Assembly (NCBI GenBank): GCA_964631125.1
Contig: CAZVYN010000095.1
Span: forward strand, 1-13,967
From: CAZVYN01 sp964631125
Lineage (GTDB): Bacteria > Eisenbacteria > RBG-16-71-46 > CAIMUX01
Length of the DNA stretch: 13,967 nucleotides
Direction of reading: 5' to 3'
The position numbers and the translations under genes are program-made. The notes under the pieces were generated by a model. It saw only the letters and a list, made by a program, of their open reading frames with translations, was not told the origin of the DNA and ran no database searches. Positions 1 to 7,773 of this stretch are shown here, piece by piece (the stretch's first letter is position 1; every line of letters starts with the position of its first letter).

Positions 1-1399
1 CCGAAGTGGAGACCAGCCCGGCGCCGAGAGCGAGAGTGGCGACGACCGGCGCCGGACGCGCCTGGCCCGAGCCGCCGCGCCCCGATTCCTGACGCGCGCG
101 TGACGCGCGCGATGCGCGCGGTTCGTTCGACCCCCGCGGCGTCCTTGCGTCCGGGACCGACGCCGCCGCCAACAACAGCAGCCCTCCGACGTGCGCCGCC
201 ATCAGGTCCCAGTCGCGCGCCCCGCCCAGCTTGCGATCGATGAAGAGGACGCATCCGAGCACCGACGCGATCTGGGCCAGGAGAAAGAGCATCGGCCCCT
301 CGCGGCGTCCCGCCCAGATCCACCGCGCTCTGGCGGCCGCCAACAGGAGCGCCGCGGGCGAGGTGATGAGCGCGAGCTGCAGCAGATCCTTCCAATGATA
401 CGCGGAAAAGAGCGAGCGTTCGCCGAAGAGCGGCAACAAGATCGACTTCGCGTTCTTGCTGTCGGTGAACTCGCGCTTGAACCAGGTCGCGTCGTAGCCG
501 TCCCAGATGTGCAGCAAGGCGGAGATCGCGAAGAGGAGCAGCGGCGGGCCGAGCACTTCCAGCCAACGACGGCGACCGCTGGTCGTGCGCGGCGCCGACC
601 AGGCGAGCAAGAGCAGCGCCGGCGCCGAGAAGAGCGCCGTCAGATGGAAGGCGAGCGCGAGTCCGAAGAAGAGTCCCGGAACCCATGCGGCGATCCGCTT
701 CTCCAACGAGAGGTATCCGCTGAGCAGGAACCCGGTCAGACAGACGTAGAGGAAGGCGTAGCTCTCGACATACCCGAAGAAGAGTTGGATCGGTCCCGCG
801 GTGAGGAAGAGTCCGAAGAGTAGCGCCTTGCGCCACGGCGCCCAGTCCAGCCGCTTCGCCAATCCGCCAACGACGATCCAGAAGACGACGCCGGCCACGA
901 CCGCGCCGATGCGATAGAGCGCGAACGAATCGATCGGCCGGAACAGCTTCAGCCACTGGTACAGCTTGAGGTGCGCCAGATAGTCGAGGTTGTCGAAGGC
1001 GCGGAACGCGATCTGCTTCTCGACCAACTCCCCGATCAGATAGCCGTCGCCGAGGAAGAACGAGCGCTGCCGGAGCAGCGCGCAGAGTGCGGCGAAGGCG
1101 AGGACGAATGCGCCCCAGGCCATCGGGCCGGAGAGCCAGACGCGCGGCGCCGTCTCCCCCAGCGCGCGATCCAAGACGCGTCGCGAGCGCGGCCAGATCA
1201 GGAGCGCGACGAGGGCGCCCCAGGGCGCGACCATCCAGCGCGGGAGATAGGCGAGGTGATTGAATCCCCAGGCCGCCGGTCCCGGGAGGAAGGCGCCGAG
1301 CAGCGGGAGCGCCGCGAGTAGACAGAGGGCGACCGGGAGCCAACGCGCCTCGGAGGGGGGCAAGGACTCGGGATCGTCCGCGGGCAGATCGCTTCTCAC
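1..1399 (-). CDS. Multi-spanning membrane protein, GT-C glycosyltransferase-like (3' end cut by window edge)
   Basis: Reading the minus strand from a GTG at 1399 gives 466 codons without a stop up to the window edge. The GTG overlaps the subtilase stop (GTGA), and GGAG lies 4 bases upstream (1404-1407), which fixes the start. The product has about a dozen hydrophobic segments (roughly residues 20-40, 55-70, 92-110, 160-180, 191-208, 214-230, 240-267, 282-297, 337-356, 369-387, 402-413). Residue Asp118 in LGDGY lies in a loop after the third segment, where GT-C enzymes often carry an acidic catalytic residue. FFGYVESY (207-214) and GARDWDL (393-399) resemble motifs I associate with uncharacterised GT-C-like membrane proteins. 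An Arg/Ser/Gly-rich linker (about 420-450) precedes a further hydrophobic stretch. By family analogy it would move sugars from a lipid carrier on the outer face of the inner membrane; this is inference. The C-terminus is not visible. Coding is well supported, the exact family less so. Confidence 0.85.
   Translation of the reverse strand, partial: MRSDLPADDPESLPPSEARWLPVALCLLAALPLLGAFLPGPAAWGFNHLAYLPRWMVAPWGALVALLIWPRSRRVLDRALGETAPRVWLSGPMAWGAFVLAFAALCALLRQRSFFLGDGYLIGELVEKQIAFRAFDNLDYLAHLKLYQWLKLFRPIDSFALYRIGAVVAGVVFWIVVGGLAKRLDWAPWRKALLFGLFLTAGPIQLFFGYVESYAFLYVCLTGFLLSGYLSLEKRIAAWVPGLFFGLALAFHLTALFSAPALLLLAWSAPRTTSGRRRWLEVLGPPLLLFAISALLHIWDGYDATWFKREFTDSKNAKSILLPLFGERSLFSAYHWKDLLQLALITSPAALLLAAARARWIWAGRREGPMLFLLAQIASVLGCVLFIDRKLGGARDWDLMAAHVGGLLLLAAASVPDARTPRGSNEPRASRASRARQESGRGGSGQARPAPVVATLALGAGLVSTS
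90..120. repeat. Short GC-only direct repeat (11 bp x2 plus a degenerate third copy)
   Basis: TGACGCGCGCG occurs at 90-100 and again at 101-111, followed by ATGCGCGCG at 112-120. It lies inside the membrane-protein gene, where it encodes part of an Arg/Ser/Ala-rich linker. The unit is not a multiple of three, so gain or loss of one copy would shift the frame. As it stands the frame is open and resumes into a hydrophobic segment. Confidence 0.7.
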
Positions 1400-3756
1400 T
1401 CGGCTCCGGTCGCCCTCACCAGGGGGCGTGTGATCGTCTCGTCATCCAGCCACAGGCGGACCCAATAGAGTCCTGCCGGCGCTCGCTTTCCATGCGCGTC
1501 TCGCCCGTCCCAGGTCAAGGCGCCCGAGCGGGCGGAAGGATAGCCGGGCGCCAGGCGTCGCACCAGTCGGCCGGCGGCATCGAAGATCTCGGCGGAAAGA
1601 CGACCGAACGGACGCGGGCTAGTCCAGGAAATCGCGACGCCGTCGGAGGACGGATTGGGCGAGACATCGAGCCGCAGAGAGCCCGCCACGTCGGCGGCGG
1701 CGGCGGCTTCGTCGGTGGCCTCGCGTTCCGGCTGCTCGGCGTCGGGCCCGCGATCTCTCGGCGTGGCCGGTCCCGCCCACCATCCGACGCGCACTTTCAG
1801 GCGATCCCAGGGCACGAGCGGGACTTCGACACCGTCAACGACACGCGTGAAGTTCGTCGCGGTCACCGTCGCGATTCCGGTCGCGGGATCGACCGCGACC
1901 GCGCAGTCGGTCGCGCCCGTCTGGGCGTAGCGGACGCGCTCCGCGCCGGCGCCGTAGCCGACTGGCGCGCTGCTCCGTTCCCCGCGCGACCACGCGAGAT
2001 GCCAGGGCAAGTCCGCGGGCGCGCCGCCGTCGTCCCAGCGCCGAGGGACCGTCCACTCCACGACAATCCGGTACTCCCACCAGGTCGAGCCTTCGAAGAC
2101 GAGCGCGGGACTCAGCCGCTCCACGCTCCAACCGCGCCCCTCGTCGAACACCTCCTCGCGCCATTCGCTGGCATGGCGGACGAGATAGGCGGCGTTCTCC
2201 AGGTCGACCACGCCAGGCCCATACATCTCGCGCGGACAAAGGGACGGCGGGCAGGTCGGGTCGAGCGTCGGGTCGTGCGCGAACGACCGCGCGGTCGTGA
2301 CCAGAGCGCCCGCGAGATCGTCCGGCGTGAGCCAGTCTTCGCGACCGCTCCGGTACAGAGCCTCCGCCTGTAAGACCCCCGCGGCGCCCGCGACCTGCGC
2401 GGCGGCGCCGGAGCACTGGCCGGTCGTGTTCGCATAGAGCCCCGCGCCGTTCGGGTTCGGATAGATGAAGGTCGAGATCGTCTTCCCGCTGGCCGGAGCG
2501 CAGAGATCGATCACGCCGTCGCCCAACGTCGAGCCGTTCGATCCCGGGTAGCAGGAGACGCGGGCATCCCAGAAGCGGTCCTCCCAGGTGCTGCCCCCGA
2601 CTCCGAGCACTCCAGGGATGTTGGCGGGCGAGCGCGGGACGGGAGTGGCGAGGGAGTGGTCTCCGGTTGCGGCGACGATGAGCACGCCGGCGCGCCGAGC
2701 CGCCTGGACCGCGGCGAACGCCTCGATCGAGGCGTACGAAGCGCTGACGAACGCGGCGCAGACGACCGAGAGCTGTCGCTCGCGTCCTCCCTCGGTCCTC
2801 CCGAGCGAGAGCGGCAGTGCTTCCACCAATCGACTGGCCCAGAGCGGTGAGACGAAGTTGCAGTTCTCCGACTCGAGGTCACAGTTCGGACAGGCGCAGG
2901 CCGGCATCGTGAAGTCGAGGACCGAGCAATCGGAGCATACGCCCGCCACTCCTTGCCCGTTGTCGCCGCGCGCTGCCGCCAGGCCCGCCATCTTGGTGGC
3001 GTGATCGCCGCACCAGTCGGCCGAGGGACAGATCGTGTACGGCGCGATCCGCGAATAGTCGCTCAGCACCGCGAGATCGGGGTGGTCATCGCGAATCCCG
3101 ACATCGAGGAAGCCGATCACGACCTCTGGAGCGCCGATCCAACGCGCCGGCGCCGCGCTCCCGCCGAGCGGCGGCGCGTCGGCTCGCCGCTGCCAGAGCG
3201 CCGCGGCCCCGACATCGGCCCCGGCCACCGCGCGCCCGCACCGCTCGACCGGATCGCGCTTGCCATGGTTGAACAGTCCCCACTGTGCATCTTCGGGATA
3301 CCCCCACGGCCAGTTGTGGCAGTAGGGATCGTTCGGCAGCGAGGCGGAGGGCGGCGGGGACAGGTTCTTCGAAAACCTTTCGTCGTCGGCCATCTCGCCC
3401 AGGCGCGGCTCGGACAACAACGTCACCGAGCGAACACCAGCGATGGCCGCGAGGCGATCCACCGCCGATTGCGCGCCGCTCGCATCCTCGAACTCCAGGT
3501 GCATGAAGCGATGCAGCCCGAGTCCCTCGGCCCACGGCTGGAGATGCGCGGTGGGAAAGGCCGAAGTGGACGATTGCGCTCCGAGTGCTGCCGCCTCGCG
3601 GCCGAGCCAGAGCGCGGTCGGGCTGTCGCTCAACTCGACCGAGAGGATCCGACCCGGTCGCTCCAGGGGGGCATCGGCGGCCGCCGATACCGCAGCCAGC
3701 GCGGCCAGCGCGGCCACGAGAACCGAACCCAGCCGAGCCGCTCTCACCACGGTCAC
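1396..3756 (-). CDS. Secreted subtilisin-like serine protease (S8) with C-terminal FlgD/T9SS-like module
   Basis: The start is a GTG at 3756 overlapping the stop of the upstream oxidoreductase by 4 bases (GTGA); the frame is open further upstream, but only as a shadow of that gene. It encodes 786 residues. Residues 1-29 form a signal peptide with an AAA/ADA-type cleavage region. Residues about 83-120 resemble an I9-type propeptide. The protease domain runs about 200-550, with Asp218 (FLDVG), His252 (DHATKMAG) and Ser449 (QCSGAAAQVAG) in the right order and spacing. These motifs depart from the usual DTG, HGTHVAG and GTSMA. The position of the oxyanion Asn is Asp366 (AATGDHS), as in proprotein convertase 2. 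Cysteines are abundant, six of them between 274 and 299. Residues about 690-786 form a beta-sandwich starting VSPNPS and ending GLYWVRLWLDD, as in FlgD-like or type IX sorting modules. Expected location is periplasmic, surface or secreted; the substrate is unknown. Confidence 0.93.
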   Translation of the reverse strand: MTVVRAARLGSVLVAALAALAAVSAAADAPLERPGRILSVELSDSPTALWLGREAAALGAQSSTSAFPTAHLQPWAEGLGLHRFMHLEFEDASGAQSAVDRLAAIAGVRSVTLLSEPRLGEMADDERFSKNLSPPPSASLPNDPYCHNWPWGYPEDAQWGLFNHGKRDPVERCGRAVAGADVGAAALWQRRADAPPLGGSAAPARWIGAPEVVIGFLDVGIRDDHPDLAVLSDYSRIAPYTICPSADWCGDHATKMAGLAAARGDNGQGVAGVCSDCSVLDFTMPACACPNCDLESENCNFVSPLWASRLVEALPLSLGRTEGGRERQLSVVCAAFVSASYASIEAFAAVQAARRAGVLIVAATGDHSLATPVPRSPANIPGVLGVGGSTWEDRFWDARVSCYPGSNGSTLGDGVIDLCAPASGKTISTFIYPNPNGAGLYANTTGQCSGAAAQVAGAAGVLQAEALYRSGREDWLTPDDLAGALVTTARSFAHDPTLDPTCPPSLCPREMYGPGVVDLENAAYLVRHASEWREEVFDEGRGWSVERLSPALVFEGSTWWEYRIVVEWTVPRRWDDGGAPADLPWHLAWSRGERSSAPVGYGAGAERVRYAQTGATDCAVAVDPATGIATVTATNFTRVVDGVEVPLVPWDRLKVRVGWWAGPATPRDRGPDAEQPEREATDEAAAAADVAGSLRLDVSPNPSSDGVAISWTSPRPFGRLSAEIFDAAGRLVRRLAPGYPSARSGALTWDGRDAHGKRAPAGLYWVRLWLDDETITRPLVRATGAE

Positions 3757-5759
3757 CTGCGCGCTCGGTCGTCCGTCTCCAGTTCCACGCGGATCGGGCA
3801 GTCGTAGTAGGCGGCGGTGACGCCGTCTTCCGCGCAAAGTGGAGCGGTCAGCAGATTCACCGCCGTCTGTTTCCAGACGACGCCGGCCAACGGCACGACC
3901 ACGAGACTTGGGGCGAGATCGGCGTCTTCCACCAGACTCGCCGGGATCGCGCCGATGCGCGAACGCAGGACGACCCGATGAGCCGAGGCTGTCGGCGCCA
4001 ACGCCAGACTGCGCGCGACATCGGAGGCCATCGTTCCAGCCACTCGATCGGGCTCCGACGACGGCGTCTGCTGCGAGAGATGCCGCGCGCGATTCTTCGG
4101 CGTGAGCAGCAAAAACGGATACTCCGCGTCCCCGCGCGGAACGTGCGACTCGTCGACCTCGCGTTCGGGGAAGCGGTACTTCCCGGACTCGGTCGCGAAT
4201 CGCCCGCCTTCCCAAGGGATCGGTTCGTGTTCGCGACTCTTGACCACGCCGGGACCGTCGAGCAGCTCGCTCCACTCGCGGTCGTCGAGCCGCGTCCCCA
4301 TCCAGCGGCGAGACCAATCCGCGGGCGTGCCCGCCATCTCCTCGCCGAAGCCGAGGCGGGTCGCCAACTCCTGGAAGATCTGCAAGTCGGTGCGCGCCTC
4401 GCCCGTGGGCGGAACCACCGCGCGCTGCCACGCGACGTAGTGCGTCCCCCACGAAGTGACCAGGCCGTCTTCCTCCAGGAACGACGGATGCGGGAGCACG
4501 CAGTCGGCCGCGAGCGCGGTGTCGCTCCAGTGCAGATCGACCACCACCTTGAAGGGGATCGCGGCCAGCGCGGTCGCCATAGCCGAACTGTCGGGGAGCA
4601 TCGCGGCGGGATTGGCCCCGTTGACCCAGAGCATCTCGATCTTCGGATCGAGGTCGTGGATCCGGTGATGCCAGAGCGCAGCGCTCAGCTCGCGATTCGC
4701 GACGTCGCTCCGAGGAGAGGAGAGCCGCGGGTCGTCGGTCCCCCGCAGGTGCCGCACCGAGTACGAGAGCCCGCCACCGGGAATCCCATACTGGCCGGTC
4801 AGCGCCGGCAGGGTCGAAATCCAGGCCGCGGCGCTGACCCCATGGCGGTAGCGGATCGGTCCGGTCCCCAAGAGGATCGCGGCAGGCCGGCGGTCGGCGT
4901 AGGCGAGCGCCAGCCGGCGGATCGCGCCGACTTCGAGCCCGCAAAGGGCGGCACAGCTCTCGAGCGATCGGCCGCGCACCAGATTCTCGAACCGGTCGGC
5001 GCGCTCGGCGGAGGCATCCAGGAATGCCCGATCGACGCGCCCCTCGTCGAAGAGCACCCGCGCCATCGCCTGCGCGAGGAAGCCGTCGCTGCCCGGTCGG
5101 ATGACCACGTGTTCGTCGATCAGCTTCGTCCGCCCGATCCGCAGCGGATTGATCGACACGATTCGAGCCCCGTTGGCCTGCGCCGCCTGCAGAAAACGCA
5201 GCCGGTGCGGCCCTGAGACGAGTGGGTCGCGTCCCCAGAGGATGACCAGCCGGCTCCGCTCGACATCGTCCCAATCGTGAGCCCGATAGTCCCCTAACTG
5301 ATTGGTCATAGCATCTTTACCGGCGCCAAGACAGAAGTCGCCCTCGGCCTCGGTGACGCCGCCGTAGAGATTCCAGAACCGCGCGGAAAGGCGCTTGAGA
5401 ACCCCCATGCTCCCGGCCGACTGGACATGGAGCACCGAGCGGGTCCGTCCCTCGCGCCGCAGCCGATCGAGCCGGTCCTCGAGCTGGGACAGGGCGACCT
5501 CCCAAGAAGCCGGTTCCAGGACCCCGTCGCGACGCAGATGCGGGACCGTGATCCGCTCTGGGCTGGCGGCGCGCTCGGGGTAGGCGTAGGTCCTGGCGCA
5601 CAGTCGTCCCTGGGAGATCGGGTGGTCGGGATCGCCCTCGAGCTTGATCTTGCCGGCCGTCGGACCCTCCGGTTGGACGTGGGCGAGGACCCCGCAGGCG
5701 TCCCAGCAGTCGAGGGGACAGACGGTTCGGACGGGGCGGCTGAGTTCGGGAGTGGGCAT
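3753..5759 (-). CDS. Molybdopterin-dependent oxidoreductase, catalytic subunit (DMSO reductase superfamily)
   Basis: The 668-residue product belongs to the Mo/W-bis-MGD oxidoreductases (COG0243 type). The N-terminus carries the 4Fe-4S ligands Cys14, Cys18, Cys22 and Cys54 (C-x3-C-x3-C-x31-C). EGDFCLGAG places Cys143 where this superfamily usually has its Cys, Sec or Ser metal ligand. INPLRIGRT (about 203-211) and RPGSDGF (221-227) match the cofactor-binding core, WVNGANP lies mid-protein, and a C-terminal region beginning YPFLLLTPK is consistent with the molydop-binding domain. No twin-arginine signal is present, so it is probably cytoplasmic. No iron-sulphur or membrane-anchor partner gene is in the window, so the electron partner and substrate are unknown. 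The start is an ATG with GAGAGG 4 bases upstream. It is first in a three-gene operon and overlaps the subtilase start by 4 bases. Confidence 0.95.
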   Translation of the reverse strand: MPTPELSRPVRTVCPLDCWDACGVLAHVQPEGPTAGKIKLEGDPDHPISQGRLCARTYAYPERAASPERITVPHLRRDGVLEPASWEVALSQLEDRLDRLRREGRTRSVLHVQSAGSMGVLKRLSARFWNLYGGVTEAEGDFCLGAGKDAMTNQLGDYRAHDWDDVERSRLVILWGRDPLVSGPHRLRFLQAAQANGARIVSINPLRIGRTKLIDEHVVIRPGSDGFLAQAMARVLFDEGRVDRAFLDASAERADRFENLVRGRSLESCAALCGLEVGAIRRLALAYADRRPAAILLGTGPIRYRHGVSAAAWISTLPALTGQYGIPGGGLSYSVRHLRGTDDPRLSSPRSDVANRELSAALWHHRIHDLDPKIEMLWVNGANPAAMLPDSSAMATALAAIPFKVVVDLHWSDTALAADCVLPHPSFLEEDGLVTSWGTHYVAWQRAVVPPTGEARTDLQIFQELATRLGFGEEMAGTPADWSRRWMGTRLDDREWSELLDGPGVVKSREHEPIPWEGGRFATESGKYRFPEREVDESHVPRGDAEYPFLLLTPKNRARHLSQQTPSSEPDRVAGTMASDVARSLALAPTASAHRVVLRSRIGAIPASLVEDADLAPSLVVVPLAGVVWKQTAVNLLTAPLCAEDGVTAAYYDCPIRVELETDDRARR

Positions 5760-5763
5760 GCGG

Positions 5764-5769
5764 CCTCTC
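5764..5769 (-). promoter_or_regulatory. Ribosome binding site of the molybdopterin oxidoreductase
   Basis: The minus strand reads GAGAGG, then CCGC, then ATG at 5759. This supports the annotated start over another minus-strand ORF that begins slightly upstream in a different frame. Confidence 0.55.
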
Positions 5770-5804
5770 GCGGATCGGGGCGCGTCAAATGAAAAGGTGG
5801 CGAT

Positions 5805-5835
5805 TCTATAACCGACTGGACGATACTCTAGTCAA
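5805..5835 (-). promoter_or_regulatory. Putative sigma70-type promoter for the oxidoreductase-subtilase-membrane protein operon
   Basis: The minus strand has TTGACT (5835-5830) and, 18-19 bases on, TTATAG/TATAGA (5811-5805). The latter is one of the few AT-rich spots in the divergent region. It lies about 45 bases upstream of the oxidoreductase ATG. The match is by eye and the spacing is slightly long; the sigma-factor preference of this organism is unknown. Confidence 0.4.
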
Positions 5836-6091
5836 CGCATGCGATCGAACGGCTCCGCGCCACCCCACAGGACTTGCCGCCTGCCGAACTCCAAGGATGG
5901 AATCGGCCGGGCTACCTGCGTAGCGCCCCCCGCGCGACCCTTGTCAGCCAGATTCCAGCGTCGACTCCCAGACGGGCCCGTCCTAGCGAGACGGGTCTCA
6001 GAAGTACCGGGGAGTCCCTGGAACACCCGCTGCGCTCAGCGCAGCTTTGATCAGACGCCCGTTCGTGTCCGCAACTCGGAACGCACGAGGC

Positions 6092-6099
6092 GGAAAGGA
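6092..6099 (+). promoter_or_regulatory. Ribosome binding site that sets the helicase start
   Basis: GGAAAGGA lies 4 bases before the ATG at 6104. Translation from there starts MKFSEMGLAPEIL, the usual beginning of RhlE-type helicases. The longer frame from 6047 would add 19 unlike residues and has no such site. Confidence 0.7.
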
Positions 6100-6103
6100 C
6101 CCG

Positions 6104-7732
6104 ATGAAATTCAGTGAAATGGGCCTCGCGCCGGAGATTCTCCGCGCACTCGACGAGGCCGGATACGAGAACCCAACTCCGATCCAGGAAAAGGCGATCC
6201 CGGTACTCCTCGAAGGCCGCGATGTCCTCGGCGCCGCCCAGACCGGAACCGGGAAGACCGCAGCCTTCGCCCTCCCGATCCTGCACCGCTTCCGCAACGA
6301 GACCCCCGGCAAGATCCGCGCGCTGGTGCTCGTCCCGACGCGTGAATTGGCGATCCAGGTCGGGCGCAACATCCGCATCTACAGCGAACACCTCCCGCTC
6401 CGCTCCACCGCGGTCTACGGCGGCGTTCCGATGGGACCGCAGGAGATGGCCCTGCGCTACGGGGTCGACATCCTCGTAGCCACGCCGGGCCGCCTGAAGG
6501 ACCACATGTGGCGCGGCAACATCGACTACGCCGAGACCTCGGTCCTCGTGCTGGACGAAGCCGATCGCATGCTGGACATGGGCTTCATCGACGCCGTGCG
6601 CGAGATCATCCGCGAGATTCCGAAGAACCGGCAGTCGATGCTCTTCTCGGCCACGCTCGATCCGGAGATCCAGCGGCTCGCGAAAGACCTGCTGCATGAT
6701 CCGGTGCGGATCGAAGTCGCGCCGCCGCGTTCGACGGCCGAAGGGGTCGAGCAGGTGCTGGTGCCGGCCGGCTTCCACGAGAAGAAAGAGGTGCTCGATC
6801 GGCTGCTGCGCGAGCACGACAGCGATCGCACGATCATCTTCACCAAGACGCGGCGGGGCGCGGCCTCCCTCTCCAAGTGGCTGCAGCAGCGCGGCCATCG
6901 CGCCACTTCGATCCACAGCGACAAGACGCAGGATCAGCGCGTGGCGGCGTTGGAAGCGTTCCGCGAAGGCCGGATCCGTCTGTTGGTCGCGACCGACATC
7001 GCGGCGCGCGGGCTGGACGTCGATGACATCAGCCATGTGATCAACTTCGATCTGCCGCACACGCCGGACGACTACGTGCACCGCATCGGTCGCACCGCAC
7101 GCGCCGGCAAGACCGGTGTCGCGATCTCGTTGGTCGGACCAGACGATGAACGTCACATCGCGGCGATCGAGAAGCGGATCGGCAAGAGCCTGCGCGGCGC
7201 CGTGAACCTGTTCGCCGACGCGTACGTCGGATCGGGCTCGAACGGCGGCAGTCACGGCGGACGCGGCGGGGCGTCGAGCCGCGGCGCGTCGAGCCACGGG
7301 TCGTCGGGACGAAGTTCCTCGGGCCGTAGTTCGTCGTCGGGTCGTAGCTCTTCGGGAAACGGCGGGTCGAGCCGCCCACACTCGACTCCCGCCGTCGCCC
7401 CACGGTCGACCTCCAGCTCCAACGGCGACGCCCCGAGTTCGACTGGACGTCGCACTTCCGTCGCCGTCGCCGCGCATGCCGCGGAATCGACATCGATCGA
7501 TCCGGGCGCTCCGACGAAGCGCCGCCGGCGCCGGGGTCCGCGCAGCAGCGGGACCGACGCGGGGATGAGCCGCAGCAACGGAGCGGCGGTTTCCGCCGGC
7601 AGATCCGCGCCGCGTTCCACCTCCGCCGTCCGCGTCGTGGGAGCGCGCGCCGCGCGTGAAAACGCCAACCCGAGCGACGGACCGGGATTCTGGCAGCGAA
7701 TGATCTCGCGTCTCGGCCTCAGCCGGGACTGA
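6104..7732 (+). CDS. ATP-dependent DEAD-box RNA helicase, RhlE-like, with long low-complexity tail
   Basis: The product has 542 residues. All hallmark motifs are present: Q motif (YENPTPIQ, 21-28), Walker A AQTGTGKT (45-52), PTRELA (78-83), TPGR (127-130), DEAD (151-154), SAT (182-184), IIFTKTRRG (244-252), TDIAARGLDV (297-306) and HRIGRTARAG (326-335). It should unwind or remodel RNA with ATP in the cytoplasm, as in ribosome assembly or RNA turnover. After residue 372 a 170-residue tail rich in Ser, Gly and Arg follows, including GRSSS-type tandem units (402-416) and a basic run (472-480). It ends in a compact aromatic/basic segment (GPGFWQRMISRLG), plausibly a second RNA- or ribosome-contact element. 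The start is set by the GGAAAGGA site. The gene is divergent from the Mo-enzyme operon and lies upstream of efp, with a hairpin between. Confidence 0.97.
   Translation: MKFSEMGLAPEILRALDEAGYENPTPIQEKAIPVLLEGRDVLGAAQTGTGKTAAFALPILHRFRNETPGKIRALVLVPTRELAIQVGRNIRIYSEHLPLRSTAVYGGVPMGPQEMALRYGVDILVATPGRLKDHMWRGNIDYAETSVLVLDEADRMLDMGFIDAVREIIREIPKNRQSMLFSATLDPEIQRLAKDLLHDPVRIEVAPPRSTAEGVEQVLVPAGFHEKKEVLDRLLREHDSDRTIIFTKTRRGAASLSKWLQQRGHRATSIHSDKTQDQRVAALEAFREGRIRLLVATDIAARGLDVDDISHVINFDLPHTPDDYVHRIGRTARAGKTGVAISLVGPDDERHIAAIEKRIGKSLRGAVNLFADAYVGSGSNGGSHGGRGGASSRGASSHGSSGRSSSGRSSSSGRSSSGNGGSSRPHSTPAVAPRSTSSSNGDAPSSTGRRTSVAVAAHAAESTSIDPGAPTKRRRRRGPRSSGTDAGMSRSNGAAVSAGRSAPRSTSAVRVVGARAARENANPSDGPGFWQRMISRLGLSRD
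7307..7354 (+). repeat. In-frame Gly-Arg-Ser tandem units in the helicase tail
   Basis: Three consecutive units of 15, 18 and 15 bases, each starting GG(G/C)CG(T/A) or similar, encode GRSSS, GRSSSS and GRSSS. Unit lengths are multiples of three, so copy-number change would alter tail length without breaking the frame. The feature is imperfect at the DNA level. Confidence 0.6.
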
Positions 7733-7773
7733 CCGTCGCGCGACAGCGGGCCGACGCGGCCCACGGAAGTGCA

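Larger units (their letters stand above)
5760..6103. other. Divergent intergenic region (344 bases) between the oxidoreductase operon and the helicase
   Basis: I see no convincing gene here. Short ORFs on both strands (a plus-strand one from 5839, minus-strand ones across 5832-6026) lack family resemblance or ribosome binding sites and look like chance. The contents I can support are the minus-strand promoter candidate at 5805-5835, a perfect 12-base palindrome GACGGGCCCGTC at 5971-5982, a small hairpin GAGAC-GG-GTCTC at 5988-5999, and CTGCGC-TCA-GCGCAG at 6030-6044. These hairpins would lie in the helicase mRNA leader. No tRNA-like TpsiC arm is visible. Confidence 0.6.

Noticed and set aside
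191..1321. Charged plus-strand ORFs (191-823 and 971-1321).
   Set aside because: They are opposite a continuous minus-strand frame encoding a multi-spanning membrane protein. Their Arg/Glu-rich products are what such genes give on the reverse strand.
3585..5216. A 543-codon plus-strand ORF opposite the oxidoreductase.
   Set aside because: It is an antisense shadow with no motifs; the minus strand carries the full Mo-enzyme signature.
3757..5274. Upstream extension of the subtilase reading frame (about 506 extra codons).
   Set aside because: It lies wholly inside the oxidoreductase gene in another frame, is Arg/Ala/Gly-rich with no family resemblance, and the GTGA overlap with a following signal peptide marks the true start.
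6030..6053. Hairpin followed by TTTG as a possible terminator or attenuator before the helicase.
   Set aside because: The stem is only 6 bp and the U run is three bases, too weak to call a terminator. It is mentioned only as part of the leader.
5839..6117. A 92-codon plus-strand ORF in the divergent intergenic region.
   Set aside because: It has no ribosome binding site, overlaps the helicase start in another frame and resembles nothing I know.
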